Shown: positions 34,749-44,383, numbered from the stretch's first letter. The stretch is DNA of 64,000 bases from an uncultured Oscillospiraceae bacterium (GCA_947625045.1 CANQMW010000008.1:36486-100485); one strand, 5' to 3'. The notes: generated by a model from the sequence alone, not told the origin. Program-made: numbers and translations.

Positions 34749-35597
34749 TCACTGCTGCTTGCCCAGATAGGCCTCGATGACCGTGGGGTTGGACTGTATC
34801 TCCTCGGCGGTGCCCTTGGCGATGACCTGGCCGAAGTTCAGAACCACGATGCCCTCGCAGATACCCATGACCAGATTCATGTCGTGCTCGATGAGCAGCA
34901 CCGCGATGTTGAAGGTGTCCCGTATCTTCACGATATTCTCCATGAGCTCCGCGGTCTCAGAGGGGTTCATGCCCGCGGCGGGCTCATCCAGCAGCAGCAG
35001 GCTGGGGTTGGTAGCCAGAGCCCGGAGGATCTCCAGGCGGCGCTGGGCGCCGTAGGGGAGGGAGCCGGCCACGGCGTCGGCGGTGTCCTCCATGTTGAAG
35101 ATGCTCAGAAGCTCAATGGCCCGCTCCCGGGCGATGCGCTCGCTGCGGAAGAAGTTGGGCAGGCGCAGGATGCCGCTGAGGGCGTTGTAGCTCATCTCCT
35201 CATGCAGGCCGACGAGGATGTTCTCCATCACGGTCATGTTGGAGAAAAGCCGGATATTCTGGAAGGTACGGGCGATGCCCATGTGGTTGATCTGGGCCGT
35301 GGTCTTGCCGGCGGTGTCCACGCCGTCCAGCAGGATAGTGCCCCGGGTGGGCTGGTAGACCTTGGTCAGCAGGTTGAACACGGTGGTCTTGCCCGCGCCG
35401 TTGGGGCCGATGAGGCCCGCGATCTCGGTGCGGCCGATGGTCAGGTTGAAGTCATCCACCGCCCGCAGGCCGCCGAAGTCGATGCCCAGGTGGCTGCACT
35501 CCAGGATGGGGGCCTTGTCGATGTCCCGCTCGGGGATGATGGCCTTGCTGGGGACGGGGACCATTTTTGCCTTGCCCATGCGCTTTTTCTCATTCAT
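34749..35597 (-). CDS. livG: Branched-chain amino-acid importer ATPase LivG
   Basis: 282-residue ABC ATPase with Walker A GLIGPNGAGKTTVFNLL, signature LPYGAQRRLEILRAL, Walker B LLLLDEPAAGMNPSE and the LivG-specific GIARTFQNIRLF. An N-terminal extension of about 30 basic residues precedes the domain. The start at 35597 follows AAGGAGG by nine bases; its first codons overlap the end of livM. Confidence 0.94.
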   Translation of the reverse strand: MNEKKRMGKAKMVPVPSKAIIPERDIDKAPILECSHLGIDFGGLRAVDDFNLTIGRTEIAGLIGPNGAGKTTVFNLLTKVYQPTRGTILLDGVDTAGKTTAQINHMGIARTFQNIRLFSNMTVMENILVGLHEEMSYNALSGILRLPNFFRSERIARERAIELLSIFNMEDTADAVAGSLPYGAQRRLEILRALATNPSLLLLDEPAAGMNPSETAELMENIVKIRDTFNIAVLLIEHDMNLVMGICEGIVVLNFGQVIAKGTAEEIQSNPTVIEAYLGKQQ

Positions 35598-36654
35598 TGC
35601 CGGCGGCCTCCTTCTTATGGGGGATGAGCTTACCAAGCAGAGCCTTGAGCTGGGCATTGTTGGTGACCAGCATGACCAGGATCAGGATGATGGCGTACAC
35701 CAGCATCCGATAGTCGGAGAACTGGCGCAGGGCCTCCGGCAGCATATACAGCACCACCGTCGCGATGATGGAGCCCCAGATGTTGCCCAGGCCGCCCAGC
35801 ACCACGTACACCAGCACCAGAATGGAGGTGTTGAAGTCAAAGCGGCTGGCCACGAGACTGCCGTAGTTCAGGCCGTAAAGGGCCCCGGCGGCGCCGGCCA
35901 TGGCGGCGGAGATGACGAAGGCCATCAGCTTGTACTTGGTGATGTTCAGACCCACGCTCTCGGCCGCGATGCGGTTGTCACGGATGGCCATGATGGCCCG
36001 GCCGGTCCGGCTGCGGACCAGGTTCAGTATCACCACAAGGGTGATCATGACCAGAATGAAACCGGCGGGGAAGGAGGCAATCTTGGTGACGCCGACGGCA
36101 CCCTGGGCGCCCTTGATGATGGCCTTGCCGGTCTCTTCCAGGTGCAGGTCGTTGATGGACTTCAGGCCGCTGATATTGAAGACGATGTGCAGCCCGTGGG
36201 AGTCATAGCCCACGAGCAGGCAGTTGATAAGGTCCTTGATGATCTGGCCGAATGCCAGGGTGACGATGGCCAGATAGTCGCCCCGGAGCCGCAGCACCGG
36301 CACGCCCACGACGAAGCCGACGACCGTGGCGCACAGCGCGCCCACAACCAGCGCCACGATGAGGCGCAGCGGCGCGGAGGGGATGGCCCCGGCCAGGCTC
36401 TGGGCGGCGATGATGCCGCCGAAAGCGCCCACGCTCATGAACCCCGCGTGGCCCAGGCTCAGCTCGCCGGAGATGCCAACCACCAGGTTCAGGCTCACGG
36501 CCATCACGATGAAGCAGCAGATGGGTACAAGCTGCCCGGAGATAGAGCTGGTCAGGTGGCCGCCGCGCTGCAGGGCGTACATGATGAGAAAGGCCGCTGT
36601 GACGCCGGCATAGGTGGCAAAGTCCGTCTTTGTGCTCTTTTTCATATTCTTCAT
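35590..36654 (-). CDS. livM: Branched-chain amino-acid importer permease LivM
   Basis: 354-residue permease with about nine membrane segments and family motifs SLNLVVGISGELSLGHAGFMSVGAF and IRDNRIAAESVGLNITKYKL. The ATG at 36654 is favoured (GAGGTGG six bases upstream) over a GTG three codons earlier. It forms the channel with LivH. Confidence 0.94.
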   Translation of the reverse strand: MKNMKKSTKTDFATYAGVTAAFLIMYALQRGGHLTSSISGQLVPICCFIVMAVSLNLVVGISGELSLGHAGFMSVGAFGGIIAAQSLAGAIPSAPLRLIVALVVGALCATVVGFVVGVPVLRLRGDYLAIVTLAFGQIIKDLINCLLVGYDSHGLHIVFNISGLKSINDLHLEETGKAIIKGAQGAVGVTKIASFPAGFILVMITLVVILNLVRSRTGRAIMAIRDNRIAAESVGLNITKYKLMAFVISAAMAGAAGALYGLNYGSLVASRFDFNTSILVLVYVVLGGLGNIWGSIIATVVLYMLPEALRQFSDYRMLVYAIILILVMLVTNNAQLKALLGKLIPHKKEAAGNE

Positions 36655-36664
36655 CCCGGCCACC

Positions 36665-37543
36665 TCAGACTTTCTCGGGCGCGTACTTGCCCAGCAGTCC
36701 CGTGGGCTTGACCAGCAGGATGATGATCAGTACGGCGAACACGATGGAATTGGCGAGGGTGGTGGAGATATAGGCCTTGGCCAGCGACTCGATGATACCC
36801 AGCAGCAGACCGCCGATGAAAGCGCCGGGGATGGAGCCGATGCCGCCGAACACGGCGGCTGTGAAGGCCTTGATACCGGGCATGGAGCCGGTGGTGGGCT
36901 GCAGGACGGGGTAGCTGGAGCAAAGCAGCACACCGGCGATGGCTGCCAGTGCGGAGCCGATGGCGAACGTCATGGAGATGGTCCGGTTGACGTTGATGCC
37001 CATGAGCTGGGCGGCGCCCTTGTCCTCGGAGCAGGCGCGCATGGCCTTGCCCAGCTTGCTGCGGTTGACAAAGGTAGTCAGCGCGATCATGATGACGATG
37101 CAGGCCAGGACCGTGATCAGCGCCTCGCTGGAGAGGCCGACGCTCATCAGCCCCGCGGGCAGGGAGAAGTGGACCACGGAGGTGAAGTTCTTGGGCGTGG
37201 CGCCCCAGATGAGCTGGGCGGCGTTCTGCAGGAAGTAGCTCACGCCGATGGCGGTGATCAGCACGGCCAGAGAACCGGCCTGGCGCAGAGGCTTATAGGC
37301 CAGACCCTCGATGACCACGCCCAGCACCGTGCACACGATCATGGCCAGGATGACTGCCACGATGGCCGGCAGGCCCAGGCTGTTCAGGGCTATGTAGCAG
37401 ATATAGCCGCCCACCATGATCACGTCGCCGTGGGCGAAGTTCAGCATCTTGGCGATGCCGTAGACCATGGTGTAGCCCAGAGCGATGATGGCATACACAC
37501 TGCCCAGGCTGATGCCGCTGATGAGATAGGTGAAGAATACCAT
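36665..37543 (-). CDS. livH: Branched-chain amino-acid importer permease LivH
   Basis: 292-residue permease with about eight membrane segments; LGYTMVYGIAKMLNFAHGDVIMVGGY and RACSEDKGAAQLMGINVNRTI are LivH signatures. The start at 37543 follows GAGGTGACCTTA. It is separated from the upstream binding-protein gene by a strong stem-loop. Confidence 0.95.
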   Translation of the reverse strand: MVFFTYLISGISLGSVYAIIALGYTMVYGIAKMLNFAHGDVIMVGGYICYIALNSLGLPAIVAVILAMIVCTVLGVVIEGLAYKPLRQAGSLAVLITAIGVSYFLQNAAQLIWGATPKNFTSVVHFSLPAGLMSVGLSSEALITVLACIVIMIALTTFVNRSKLGKAMRACSEDKGAAQLMGINVNRTISMTFAIGSALAAIAGVLLCSSYPVLQPTTGSMPGIKAFTAAVFGGIGSIPGAFIGGLLLGIIESLAKAYISTTLANSIVFAVLIIILLVKPTGLLGKYAPEKV

Positions 37544-37641
37544 TAAGGTCACCTCAGTTCTTTGCGTTCGATAAAAAAGGCCAACCACCGGCCAAAAAGG
37601 GAAGAAAGAGCGCCGAAAAACACGATGGGAAAAAATGGCTT

Positions 37642-37669
37642 GGCTGTCGGGGAGATTTCCCCGACAGCC
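37642..37669 (-). terminator. Stem-loop between binding protein and livH
   Basis: GGCTGTCGGGGA and TCCCCGACAGCC form a perfect 12-base stem with a four-base loop. On the minus strand it is followed a few bases later by a six-T run. It lies 25 bases after the binding-protein stop and is probably a leaky terminator that keeps permease levels below binding-protein levels. Confidence 0.85.
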
Positions 37670-37694
37670 GTGCCGTTAAATAACGGATGCGATA

Positions 37695-38852
37695 TTACTC
37701 CGCAGCCTCGGGCAGCACATACACGCCGTCCTTGATGACCACGGCCATGGGGGCCTTGGAGACCTCGCCGGTGGCGGACCAGGTCATGCCCTGGCCGGTC
37801 AGGCCGTCCACGCTGATGGTGGGCATCACGCCCACGAGAGCCTCGCAGATGTCCTGAGCGCTCATGTCGGGGGTGCAGCCGGCCTCCTGGAGGGCGGCGT
37901 AGAGGATGTACATGGCGTCGTAGCCGTCAGCGGCAAACTGGTTGGGGGTCTCGCCGTACAGGTCGTTGTAGGCGGCCACGAAGTTCTGGGTCCGCTCATC
38001 CTCCGCGTCGGCGGAGAAGGGGGTCAGAAGCATGACGCCCTCGGCCAGGGAGGCGTCGAAGCCCTCCACGGACAGGATGCCGTCCATGCCGTCCACGCCG
38101 AAGAAGGTGGGCTCATAGCCGATGGCGTTGGCCTGGGTCAGGATGACGGAAGCGGGGGTATAGTAGATGGGCAGGAACACCATGTCGGCGCCGGCGGCCT
38201 GAGCGGCAGCGACCTGCACGGAGAAGTCGGTCTGGGTGTCCTCGGTGAAGGTGCCCTCGTACACGACGGTCAGGCCCTTGGACTCAGCCTCGGAAGCGAA
38301 GGTGTCGCGGATGCCCTGAGAATAGGCGTCGTCGTTCTTATAGATGATGGCGATCTGGGCGTCGGGATAGTTCTCAGCCATGTAGTCGGCGGAGGCGATG
38401 CCCTGGTTGGGGTCGGTGAAGCAGACCTGATACATGTTGTCCTTGTCCGCGATGACGTCGGTGGAGGAGGCGGAGGGAGTCAGCATGAAGATGCGGTCGC
38501 TGTAAGCCTCAGCGGAGACGCTGATGCAGGGGGCGGTGGTGACGGTGCCGACGATGGCCTGCACGCCCCAGTCCTTCAGGGAGTTGTAGGCGTTGACGGA
38601 GGTCTCCGCCACACCGGTGTCGTCCTGCGCGTTGAACTCGAACTGGACGCCGCCCAGAGCGTTGATCTCGTCAACGGCGATCTGCGCGCCGTTCATGGCC
38701 GCGTTGCCGTAAATAGCAGCACCGCCGGTCAGGGGGCCAATGCCGCCGATCTTGAAGGTCTCGCCCTCAGCCGCAAAAGCGGAGACGGAGCACAGGGCCA
38801 GGATCATGGTCATGACCACGATAAAGGAAATGATCTTCTTGGTGTTCTTCAT
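37695..38852 (-). CDS. Branched-chain amino-acid ABC importer binding protein
   Basis: 385-residue Leu/Ile/Val-type receptor (periplasmic-binding fold 1). The signal peptide is about residues 1-27, ending VSAFA|AEG. A cysteine occurs at residue 21 but not in a proper lipobox. FKIGGIGPLTGGAAIYGNAAMNGAQIAVDEIN is typical. It heads the liv operon; AAGAGGTAAG precedes the ATG. Confidence 0.93.
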   Translation of the reverse strand: MKNTKKIISFIVVMTMILALCSVSAFAAEGETFKIGGIGPLTGGAAIYGNAAMNGAQIAVDEINALGGVQFEFNAQDDTGVAETSVNAYNSLKDWGVQAIVGTVTTAPCISVSAEAYSDRIFMLTPSASSTDVIADKDNMYQVCFTDPNQGIASADYMAENYPDAQIAIIYKNDDAYSQGIRDTFASEAESKGLTVVYEGTFTEDTQTDFSVQVAAAQAAGADMVFLPIYYTPASVILTQANAIGYEPTFFGVDGMDGILSVEGFDASLAEGVMLLTPFSADAEDERTQNFVAAYNDLYGETPNQFAADGYDAMYILYAALQEAGCTPDMSAQDICEALVGVMPTISVDGLTGQGMTWSATGEVSKAPMAVVIKDGVYVLPEAAE

Positions 38853-38926
38853 TTGTCTTACCTCTTTCCTAAGATTTATATTCTCCTCGGCGGTGAGCCT
38901 TAGGTGAATACAAAAGATTAATGATA

Positions 38927-38955
38927 AATATAGAGTGTAAAAAAGTAAAAGTCAA
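38927..38955 (-). promoter_or_regulatory. Promoter of liv operon
   Basis: On the minus strand TTGACT (38955-38950), 17 bases, TATATT (38932-38927). The leader to the binding-protein ATG is about 68 bases. No riboswitch is evident in it. Confidence 0.75.
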
Positions 38956-39082
38956 TGCGCCAAAAACATGTTTGTCAAAACTGTGCGCATGGGCGGGGAG
39001 GGCGCTTTTTCTTTTTAGTAAATAAAACGAATAAAGAGAGGCCCATTTTTCCCGAACGCCCAGCATATGGGGCAGTTGGCTG

Positions 39083-39808
39083 TTACATCAGCACCTTGGC
39101 CAGAAACGCCTGGGCCCTGTCGGTCTTGGGGTCATCGAAAAACTCCGCCGGAGGCGCCTGCTCGGCGATGACGCCGCCGTCCATGAAGAGGATGCGGTCG
39201 CCCACCTCCTTGGCAAAGCCCATCTCATGGGTGACCACCACCATAGTCATGCCGTCGTTGGCCAGCTGCTTCATGACGTCCAGCACCTCGCCGACCATCT
39301 CCGGGTCCAGAGCGGAGGTGGGCTCGTCGAAGAGCATGACCTCCGGCTCCATGCACAGCGCCCGCACGATGGCCACGCGCTGCTTTTGCCCGCCGGAGAG
39401 CTGGCCGGGGTAGGACGCGGCCCTGTCGGCCAGGCCCACACGCTCCAAAAGCTCCATGGCCTTGGCCTCCGCCTCGGACTTGGACTTCTTCAAAAGCCGC
39501 ATGGGGGCGAGGGTGAGATTCCGCATGATAGTCATGTGGGGGAATAGGTTGAAGTGCTGGAAGACCATGCCCATCTTCTGGCGGTGCTTATTGATGTCGC
39601 TCTTGGGGTCGGTGATGTCCACGCCCTTGAAGGTGATGGTGCCCCTGGTGGGTGTCTCCAGCATATTGAGACAGCGCAGGAAGGTGCTCTTGCCGCCGCC
39701 GGAGGGGCCGATGATGACCACCTTCTCGCCGGGGTAGATGTGCTCGTCGATGCCGTCCAGGACCACGTGGTCCCCAAACGCCTTTACAAGGCCTTTAACG
39801 TCTATCAC
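39083..39808 (-). CDS. Polar amino-acid ABC importer ATPase
   Basis: 241-residue GlnQ/HisP-type ATPase: Walker [32 protein letters not shown], signature [15 protein letters not shown], Walker [24 protein letters not shown]. It overlaps the permease gene by 14 bases and is last in its operon. No strong terminator is visible in the 127 bases downstream before the liv promoter. Confidence 0.94.
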   Translation of the reverse strand: MIDVKGLVKAFGDHVVLDGIDEHIYPGEKVVIIGPSGGGKSTFLRCLNMLETPTRGTITFKGVDITDPKSDINKHRQKMGMVFQHFNLFPHMTIMRNLTLAPMRLLKKSKSEAEAKAMELLERVGLADRAASYPGQLSGGQKQRVAIVRALCMEPEVMLFDEPTSALDPEMVGEVLDVMKQLANDGMTMVVVTHEMGFAKEVGDRILFMDGGVIAEQAPPAEFFDDPKTDRAQAFLAKVLM

Positions 39809-40562
39809 TTTCGCGCAGCCTCCTTTCCAGGATGCTCTGGAGATAGCTGAAGCCCATCACCAGGATGAGGTACATGATGGCGGTGATGATGTAGGGGAAC
39901 ATGGCCTCATAGGTCCGGGAGACAATGGCCTGGGCGAAGTAGACGATCTCCTTGCCGCCGATGACGCTGATGAGGGAGGTGTCCTTCAAAAGGACGATGA
40001 ACTCGTTGCCCAGGGAGGGGAGGATGGCCTTGAAGGCCTGGGGGATGACGATGAAGCGCATGGTGTCTATGTACCCCAGACCAAGGCTCCGGCCCGCCTC
40101 CGCCTGGCCCGGGTCCAGGCTCATGAGGCCGCCCCGGATGATCTCGGACACATAAGCGCCGGAGTTGATGCCCAGCGTCAGCGCGCCCACAAGGGTGAAG
40201 TTCCGGCTGGAGGAGAACACCACGAAGCCCATGATGAGCAGCTGCACCATCATGGGGGTGCCCCGGATGACGGTCACGTATATTTTAAAGATGAAATCGA
40301 AGAAGGAGAGGACGGGATTGTGGGTGCCCGGCCGCCGCTGGGCGTGGGCCGTACGCACCACGGCCACCAGCACGCCCAGGACCACGCCGATGGCCAGGGC
40401 CATGACCGTGACCTCCAGGGTGGCCAGCAGGCCGTCGAAGTACTGCTGCCAGCGGCTGTTCATAAACCAGGCCCGGTAGAACTTCACGAAGAAGTTCTGC
40501 CAGTAGCTCTGCTCCGCCACGGGGATGGCGGATATGGCCTCGTAGAGACCTGTCACATTCAT
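39795..40562 (-). CDS. Polar amino-acid ABC importer permease
   Basis: 255-residue HisM/GlnP-type permease with about five membrane segments and the loop [24 protein letters not shown]. An N-terminal amphipathic stretch precedes the core. The ATG at 40562 has GAGGTG seven bases upstream, better than a GTG three codons earlier. Confidence 0.93.
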   Translation of the reverse strand: MNVTGLYEAISAIPVAEQSYWQNFFVKFYRAWFMNSRWQQYFDGLLATLEVTVMALAIGVVLGVLVAVVRTAHAQRRPGTHNPVLSFFDFIFKIYVTVIRGTPMMVQLLIMGFVVFSSSRNFTLVGALTLGINSGAYVSEIIRGGLMSLDPGQAEAGRSLGLGYIDTMRFIVIPQAFKAILPSLGNEFIVLLKDTSLISVIGGKEIVYFAQAIVSRTYEAMFPYIITAIMYLILVMGFSYLQSILERRLRESDRR

Positions 40563-40591
40563 GTAAAACACCTCATTTGGTCAGATAGGGA

Positions 40592-40623
40592 AAAAGGGGC
40601 GGCCAATGGGCCGCCCCTTTTAA
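40592..40623 (-). terminator. Stem-loop between binding protein and permease
   Basis: AAAAGGGGCGGCC and GGCCGCCCCTTTT pair around a short loop, 12 bases after the binding-protein stop on the minus strand, with T residues on both sides of the stem. It resembles a true intrinsic terminator and probably reduces permease and ATPase transcription. Confidence 0.88.
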
Positions 40624-40634
40624 AAGCGGAAGTA

Positions 40635-41486
40635 TCACTCGGCCTCGTCGGCGCTGACATAGTGGGAGACGATCTCCTCCACCAGGCCCTCGTCGATCAT
40701 GGTCTCCAGGACGGTGTTCAGGGCGTCCAGCAGGGCGGTGTTGTCCTGATCCACGGCCAGGCAGTAATCCTCGTTGGTGAACTCGGTGTCCAGGATCTTC
40801 AGGCCGGGGTTGGCGGCGACATACTCCTGAGCGGGGCCGTTGTCGATGACGACCGCGTCGATCTGGCCGTTCAGCAGGGCCTGCACGGCGGTGGCGCCGT
40901 TGTCGTAAGCGGTGACGTGGTCCTCGCCGAAGCCGCCGTTCTCGGGGGTGTCGGAGCAGTAGATGTAGCCGGTGGTGCCGCTCTGGGTGCCGATCATCTC
41001 GGCGTTGGCCAGGTCGTCAACGGTGGCGATGTCGGAGTCCTCGGGGACGATGACCACCTGCACGCCGTTGGCATAGGGGGTGGAGAAGTCCATGACCTCG
41101 TCGCGCTCTTCGTTGTAGGTCAGGCCCGCCAGCATCATGTCGGACTTGTTGTCCTGCACCGCGATCAGGGCGGAGGGGAACTCCATGTCGTCGATGACCA
41201 GCTCCAGGCCGGTGGCCTGGGCCAGGTACCAGGCGATCTCTACGTCGATGCCCTCGAAGCCGGTGCCGGCAAAGCCCTCGCCGTCGGCGACCATCTCATA
41301 GGGAGGGAAGGAGGCGTTGGTGCTCATGATGAGCTTGCCTTCCTCGATGGTGGTGAACTCGGGCAGTTCCAGGCTGGTCAGGTACTCGGGGACCTCAGGG
41401 ACCTCGGCTTCCTCAGCGGCGAAGGCCACGGCGGTCAGGCTCAGGGCCATGACCAGGGCCAGCAGCATAGCAATGATCTTCTTCAT
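40635..41486 (-). CDS. Polar amino-acid ABC importer binding protein
   Basis: 283-residue receptor of the GlnH/HisJ type. The signal peptide is about residues 1-23 (AVAFA|AEE), no lipobox. LIMSTNASFPPYEMVADGEGFAGTGFEGIDVEIA and DFSTPYANGVQVVIV are family motifs. It heads the operon, with the stem-loop, permease and ATPase following. The ligand is not deducible. Confidence 0.92.
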   Translation of the reverse strand: MKKIIAMLLALVMALSLTAVAFAAEEAEVPEVPEYLTSLELPEFTTIEEGKLIMSTNASFPPYEMVADGEGFAGTGFEGIDVEIAWYLAQATGLELVIDDMEFPSALIAVQDNKSDMMLAGLTYNEERDEVMDFSTPYANGVQVVIVPEDSDIATVDDLANAEMIGTQSGTTGYIYCSDTPENGGFGEDHVTAYDNGATAVQALLNGQIDAVVIDNGPAQEYVAANPGLKILDTEFTNEDYCLAVDQDNTALLDALNTVLETMIDEGLVEEIVSHYVSADEAE

Positions 41487-41551
41487 AATTCAAAATCCAT
41501 CCTTCCATTGATTTGAAGACTTTTTTGTGCCGTTTTCCGGCTGATGAGTGA

Positions 41552-41580
41552 ATTATATTCCCCTTTAAATGAATAAACAA
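41552..41580 (-). promoter_or_regulatory. Promoter of polar amino-acid importer
   Basis: Minus strand: TTGTTT (41580-41575), 17 bases, TATAAT (41557-41552). Perfect -10, moderate -35, about 65 bases upstream of the binding-protein ATG. Confidence 0.7.
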
Positions 41581-41640
41581 GACTTTATGCACCAAATAAT
41601 GCATAAAGCCGCATTTTCTTGCAATGTATACAAAACAAGT

Positions 41641-41662
41641 CCCCTTTTCCGAAGAAAAGGGG
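41641..41662 (-). terminator. Terminator of glycosyltransferase gene
   Basis: CCCCTTTT and AAAAGGGG pair around a CTTCGG-type loop (minus strand), nine bases after the stop codon of the glycosyltransferase, followed by ACTTGTTTTG. Confidence 0.65.
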
Positions 41663-41670
41663 ATAAATAT

Positions 41671-42423
41671 TCACGAAAACAACCGCTCCGCGATATGGGG
41701 ATCGGGAGGCCTGGGGGTGTCCTGGGGTTTGCAGCGGGCGCAGGTGAGACCTTTGACGGCCAGTTTTACCATTTTTTTCAGGGTATATTTGCTCTCCCCG
41801 GCCACCCGGGGGGTGCGGGCGTACTCCACTGTGGCGATGGGCAGACCCAGCCGGGTGGCAAGGCCCCGGAGGAAGGGGTCCTCGCCGTGGTAGCGGGACA
41901 GTTTTTCCAGTGCCGCCTTATCCATGAGCCGGAAATCGGCGTGGTTATAGATGAGTTTTGCGCCGAAGAGGTTCATGAGAGCGTAATAGCCCTGGGCGGT
42001 GGTGCGTTTTAAAAATGTATCCGTCTCCCGGCTGGAGCGGACGCCGCAGACGATGGGGAAGCCCTCGCCGTGCTTTTTCACCATGTCGCCGATGGCGTCG
42101 ATGCTGTCCTGCAGGTCCGCGTCGATGCTGACGGTGATATCGCAGCGGTCTTTCGCCTCCATGAGCCCGGTCATGACCGCGTTCTGGTGGCCCCGGTTGG
42201 GGGAAAGGCGCAGACCGGAGAAATGGGGGTCTTCATCATGAAGAGAGAGGATGATGCCCCAGGTCTTATCGGCGGAGCCGTCGTCAACCAGCAGGATACG
42301 GCTTTCCGGAGCAATGAGCTTTTCATCTATGAGCTGGCCCAGCTTTTGGCGGAACACCGGCGCCGTCCGGGGCAGGCATTCCTCCTCATTGTAGCAGGGC
42401 ACGACGATATACAATGTATCCAT
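41671..42423 (-). CDS. Glycosyltransferase family 2, soluble DPM1/GtrB-like
   Basis: 250-residue GT-A glycosyltransferase: VVPCYNEEECLPRTAPVF, VDDGSADKTWGII, RNRGHQNA-like SPNRGHQNAVMTG, and the DXD-type motif SIDADLQDSIDAI. Relatives (GtrB, bactoprenol glucosyltransferase) are about 310-330 residues and end in two membrane helices. Here the protein ends GLTCARCKPQ...HIAERLFS with no helix, so it is either a soluble form or truncated. It probably uses a nucleotide sugar and polyprenyl phosphate or a wall acceptor. Confidence 0.88.
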   Translation of the reverse strand: MDTLYIVVPCYNEEECLPRTAPVFRQKLGQLIDEKLIAPESRILLVDDGSADKTWGIILSLHDEDPHFSGLRLSPNRGHQNAVMTGLMEAKDRCDITVSIDADLQDSIDAIGDMVKKHGEGFPIVCGVRSSRETDTFLKRTTAQGYYALMNLFGAKLIYNHADFRLMDKAALEKLSRYHGEDPFLRGLATRLGLPIATVEYARTPRVAGESKYTLKKMVKLAVKGLTCARCKPQDTPRPPDPHIAERLFS

Positions 42424-42440
42424 GGTGTCACCTCATTTAT

Positions 42441-42469
42441 ATTATAGTCAGATATTTCCACATTTTCAA
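42441..42469 (-). promoter_or_regulatory. Promoter of glycosyltransferase gene
   Basis: Minus strand: TTGAAA (42469-42464), 17 bases, TATAAT (42446-42441). The ATG follows after 18 bases, with GAGGTG between. Confidence 0.75.
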
Positions 42470-42497
42470 CAGAAATCCGGAAGGGGCAAACTTTCCC

Positions 42498-42525
42498 TTG
42501 AAAAAAGCAGGGGATGGTATATAAT
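42498..42525 (+). promoter_or_regulatory. Promoter of trmL
   Basis: TTGAAA at 42498-42503, 16 bases, TATAAT at 42520-42525, back to back with the promoter of the glycosyltransferase. Leader of about 47 bases. Confidence 0.75.
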
Positions 42526-42578
42526 AGCATAGGTATAAGATACTGGCGAAATAGGCGGTTTTGGGGGTCCCGGTCATT

Positions 42579-43070
42579 ATGAACAGCATCGTCCTATATG
42601 CCCCGGAGATACCCCAGAATACGGGGGCCATCGCCCGGACCTGTGCCACCACGGGCGCGAGCCTGCACCTCATAAAGCCCCTGGGCTTCGATATCTCCGA
42701 CGCCGCCGTGAAGCGGGCGGGCCTGGACTACTGGCATCTGGTGGACGTGCATGTCTACGAGAACGTGGAGCAGTATTTGGCCAAAAACGGGGATGAAAAC
42801 CTGTGGCTTTTGTCCACCAAGGCGCCCCGGTGCTATACGGAGGCGGATTTCGGGACGGATACGGCGCTGATGTTCGGCCGGGAGACCTCGGGCCTGCCTG
42901 AAGAGCTCATGGAGCGGTACTATGACCGGTGCGTGCGCATCCCCATGAAGCCAAGGGCCCGGAGCCTCAACCTGGCCAGCTCCGCGTCCATCATCTTATA
43001 TGACGTGCTCCGGCGCCAGGGGTTCCCGGGGCTTTTGGAGACGGGCATCATGGCCGTAGGCCGGGAATGA
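42579..43070 (+). CDS. trmL: tRNA (cytidine(34)-2'-O)-methyltransferase TrmL
   Basis: 163-residue SPOUT methyltransferase that modifies the wobble base of certain tRNA-Leu. Motif 1 is PEIPQNTGAIARTC, followed by FGRETSGLPEELM and the knot motif RSLNLASSASIILYDVLRRQ. Length fits TrmL (about 155-165) rather than longer TrmH. The ATG at 42579 is used; an in-frame TTG six codons earlier is unlikely. Confidence 0.92.
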   Translation: MNSIVLYAPEIPQNTGAIARTCATTGASLHLIKPLGFDISDAAVKRAGLDYWHLVDVHVYENVEQYLAKNGDENLWLLSTKAPRCYTEADFGTDTALMFGRETSGLPEELMERYYDRCVRIPMKPRARSLNLASSASIILYDVLRRQGFPGLLETGIMAVGRE

Positions 43071-43114
43071 ATTTTGTTGACCAATTATAAAAAATCATAA
43101 ATGGAGGATACGCC

Positions 43115-44383
43115 ATGAACTACAACAAGAAAAACGTCACCCAGGTAGACGTGAAGGGCAAGAAGGTCCTTCTCCGCTGCGACTTCAATGTCCCCCGGGA
43201 CAAGAAGACCAATGAGATCACCGACGACAAGCGCATCCGCGCGGCCCTGCCCACCATCCAGTACCTGCTGGACAACGGTGCCGCCGTCATCGCCTGCTCC
43301 CATCTGGGCAAGCCCGAGCCCAACTTTGAAAAGTGGGTGAAGAAGCAGACCGAGAAGGGCAAGGACCCCGCCTCCCTCACCGAGGAGAAGTGGAAGAAGT
43401 CCCTTGCGGAGCTGCGCATGGAGCCTGTGGCCGCCCGCCTGAGCGAGCTGCTGGGCAAGCCGGTCATCCTGGCCGACGATGTGGTGGGCCCCGACGCCAA
43501 GGCCAAGGCCGCCGCGCTGAAGCCCGGCGAGATCATGCTCCTGCAGAACACCCGTTTTGAGAAGGGCGAGACCAAGAACGACCCCGCCTTCGCCAAGGAA
43601 CTGGCCGACATGGCTGAGCTGTTCGTGTCCGACGCCTTCGGCACCGTGCATCGCGCCCACGCCACCACCGCCGGCGTCACCGCCTATCTGCCCGGCGTGT
43701 CCGGCTTCCTGATCGGCAAGGAGCTGTCCATCATGGGCAAGGCTCTGGACGACCCCGCCCGTCCCTTCGTGGCCATCCTGGGCGGCGCCAAGGTCTCCGA
43801 CAAGATCGGCGTCATCGAGAACCTGCTGAACAAGGCCGACAAGATCATCATCGGCGGCGGCATGGCCTATACCTTCATTAAGGCCCAGGGCTTTGAGGTG
43901 GGCGACAGCCTCCTGGAAGAGGACAAGGTGGACTTCGCCAAGCAGATGATCGCCGAGGCCAAGGCCAAGGGCGTGGAGCTGCTGCTGCCCGAGGACACCG
44001 TCATCGCCAAGGAGTTCGCCGCGGACGCGGAGAGCAAGACCGTCCCCTCCAGCGCCATCCCCGCCGGCTGGCAGGGCCTGGACATCGGCGAGAAGACCCG
44101 TGAGAAGTTCGCGGCCGCTCTGGCCGGCGCCGGCACCATCGTGTGGAACGGCCCCATGGGCGTGTTCGAGTTCGATAAGTTCGCCGAGGGCACCCGTGCT
44201 GTGGCCCGTGCCGTGGCCGGTTCCGGCGCCGTGAGCATCATCGGCGGCGGCGACAGCGCGGCGGCCGTGGAGCAGCTGGGCTTCGCCGACAAGATCACCC
44301 ACATCTCCACCGGCGGCGGCGCCTCCCTGGAGTTCCTGGAAGGCAAGGAGCTGCCGGGCGTGGCCGCGCTGCAGGACGCGTAA
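43115..44383 (+). CDS. pgk: Phosphoglycerate kinase
   Basis: 422-residue glycolytic kinase moving phosphate from 1,3-bisphosphoglycerate to ADP. Motifs: [57 protein letters not shown], and the C-terminal nucleotide site [15 protein letters not shown] with [18 protein letters not shown]. It opens a pgk-tpiA-gpmI-eno cluster. The gapA gene that often precedes pgk is absent from the window. GGAGGATACGCC precedes the ATG. Confidence 0.97.
   Translation: MNYNKKNVTQVDVKGKKVLLRCDFNVPRDKKTNEITDDKRIRAALPTIQYLLDNGAAVIACSHLGKPEPNFEKWVKKQTEKGKDPASLTEEKWKKSLAELRMEPVAARLSELLGKPVILADDVVGPDAKAKAAALKPGEIMLLQNTRFEKGETKNDPAFAKELADMAELFVSDAFGTVHRAHATTAGVTAYLPGVSGFLIGKELSIMGKALDDPARPFVAILGGAKVSDKIGVIENLLNKADKIIIGGGMAYTFIKAQGFEVGDSLLEEDKVDFAKQMIAEAKAKGVELLLPEDTVIAKEFAADAESKTVPSSAIPAGWQGLDIGEKTREKFAAALAGAGTIVWNGPMGVFEFDKFAEGTRAVARAVAGSGAVSIIGGGDSAAAVEQLGFADKITHISTGGGASLEFLEGKELPGVAALQDA

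Noticed and set aside
38960..39082. Terminator for the polar amino-acid importer operon
   Set aside because: No stem of useful length with a T-run is visible on the minus strand; read-through into the liv promoter region cannot be excluded.
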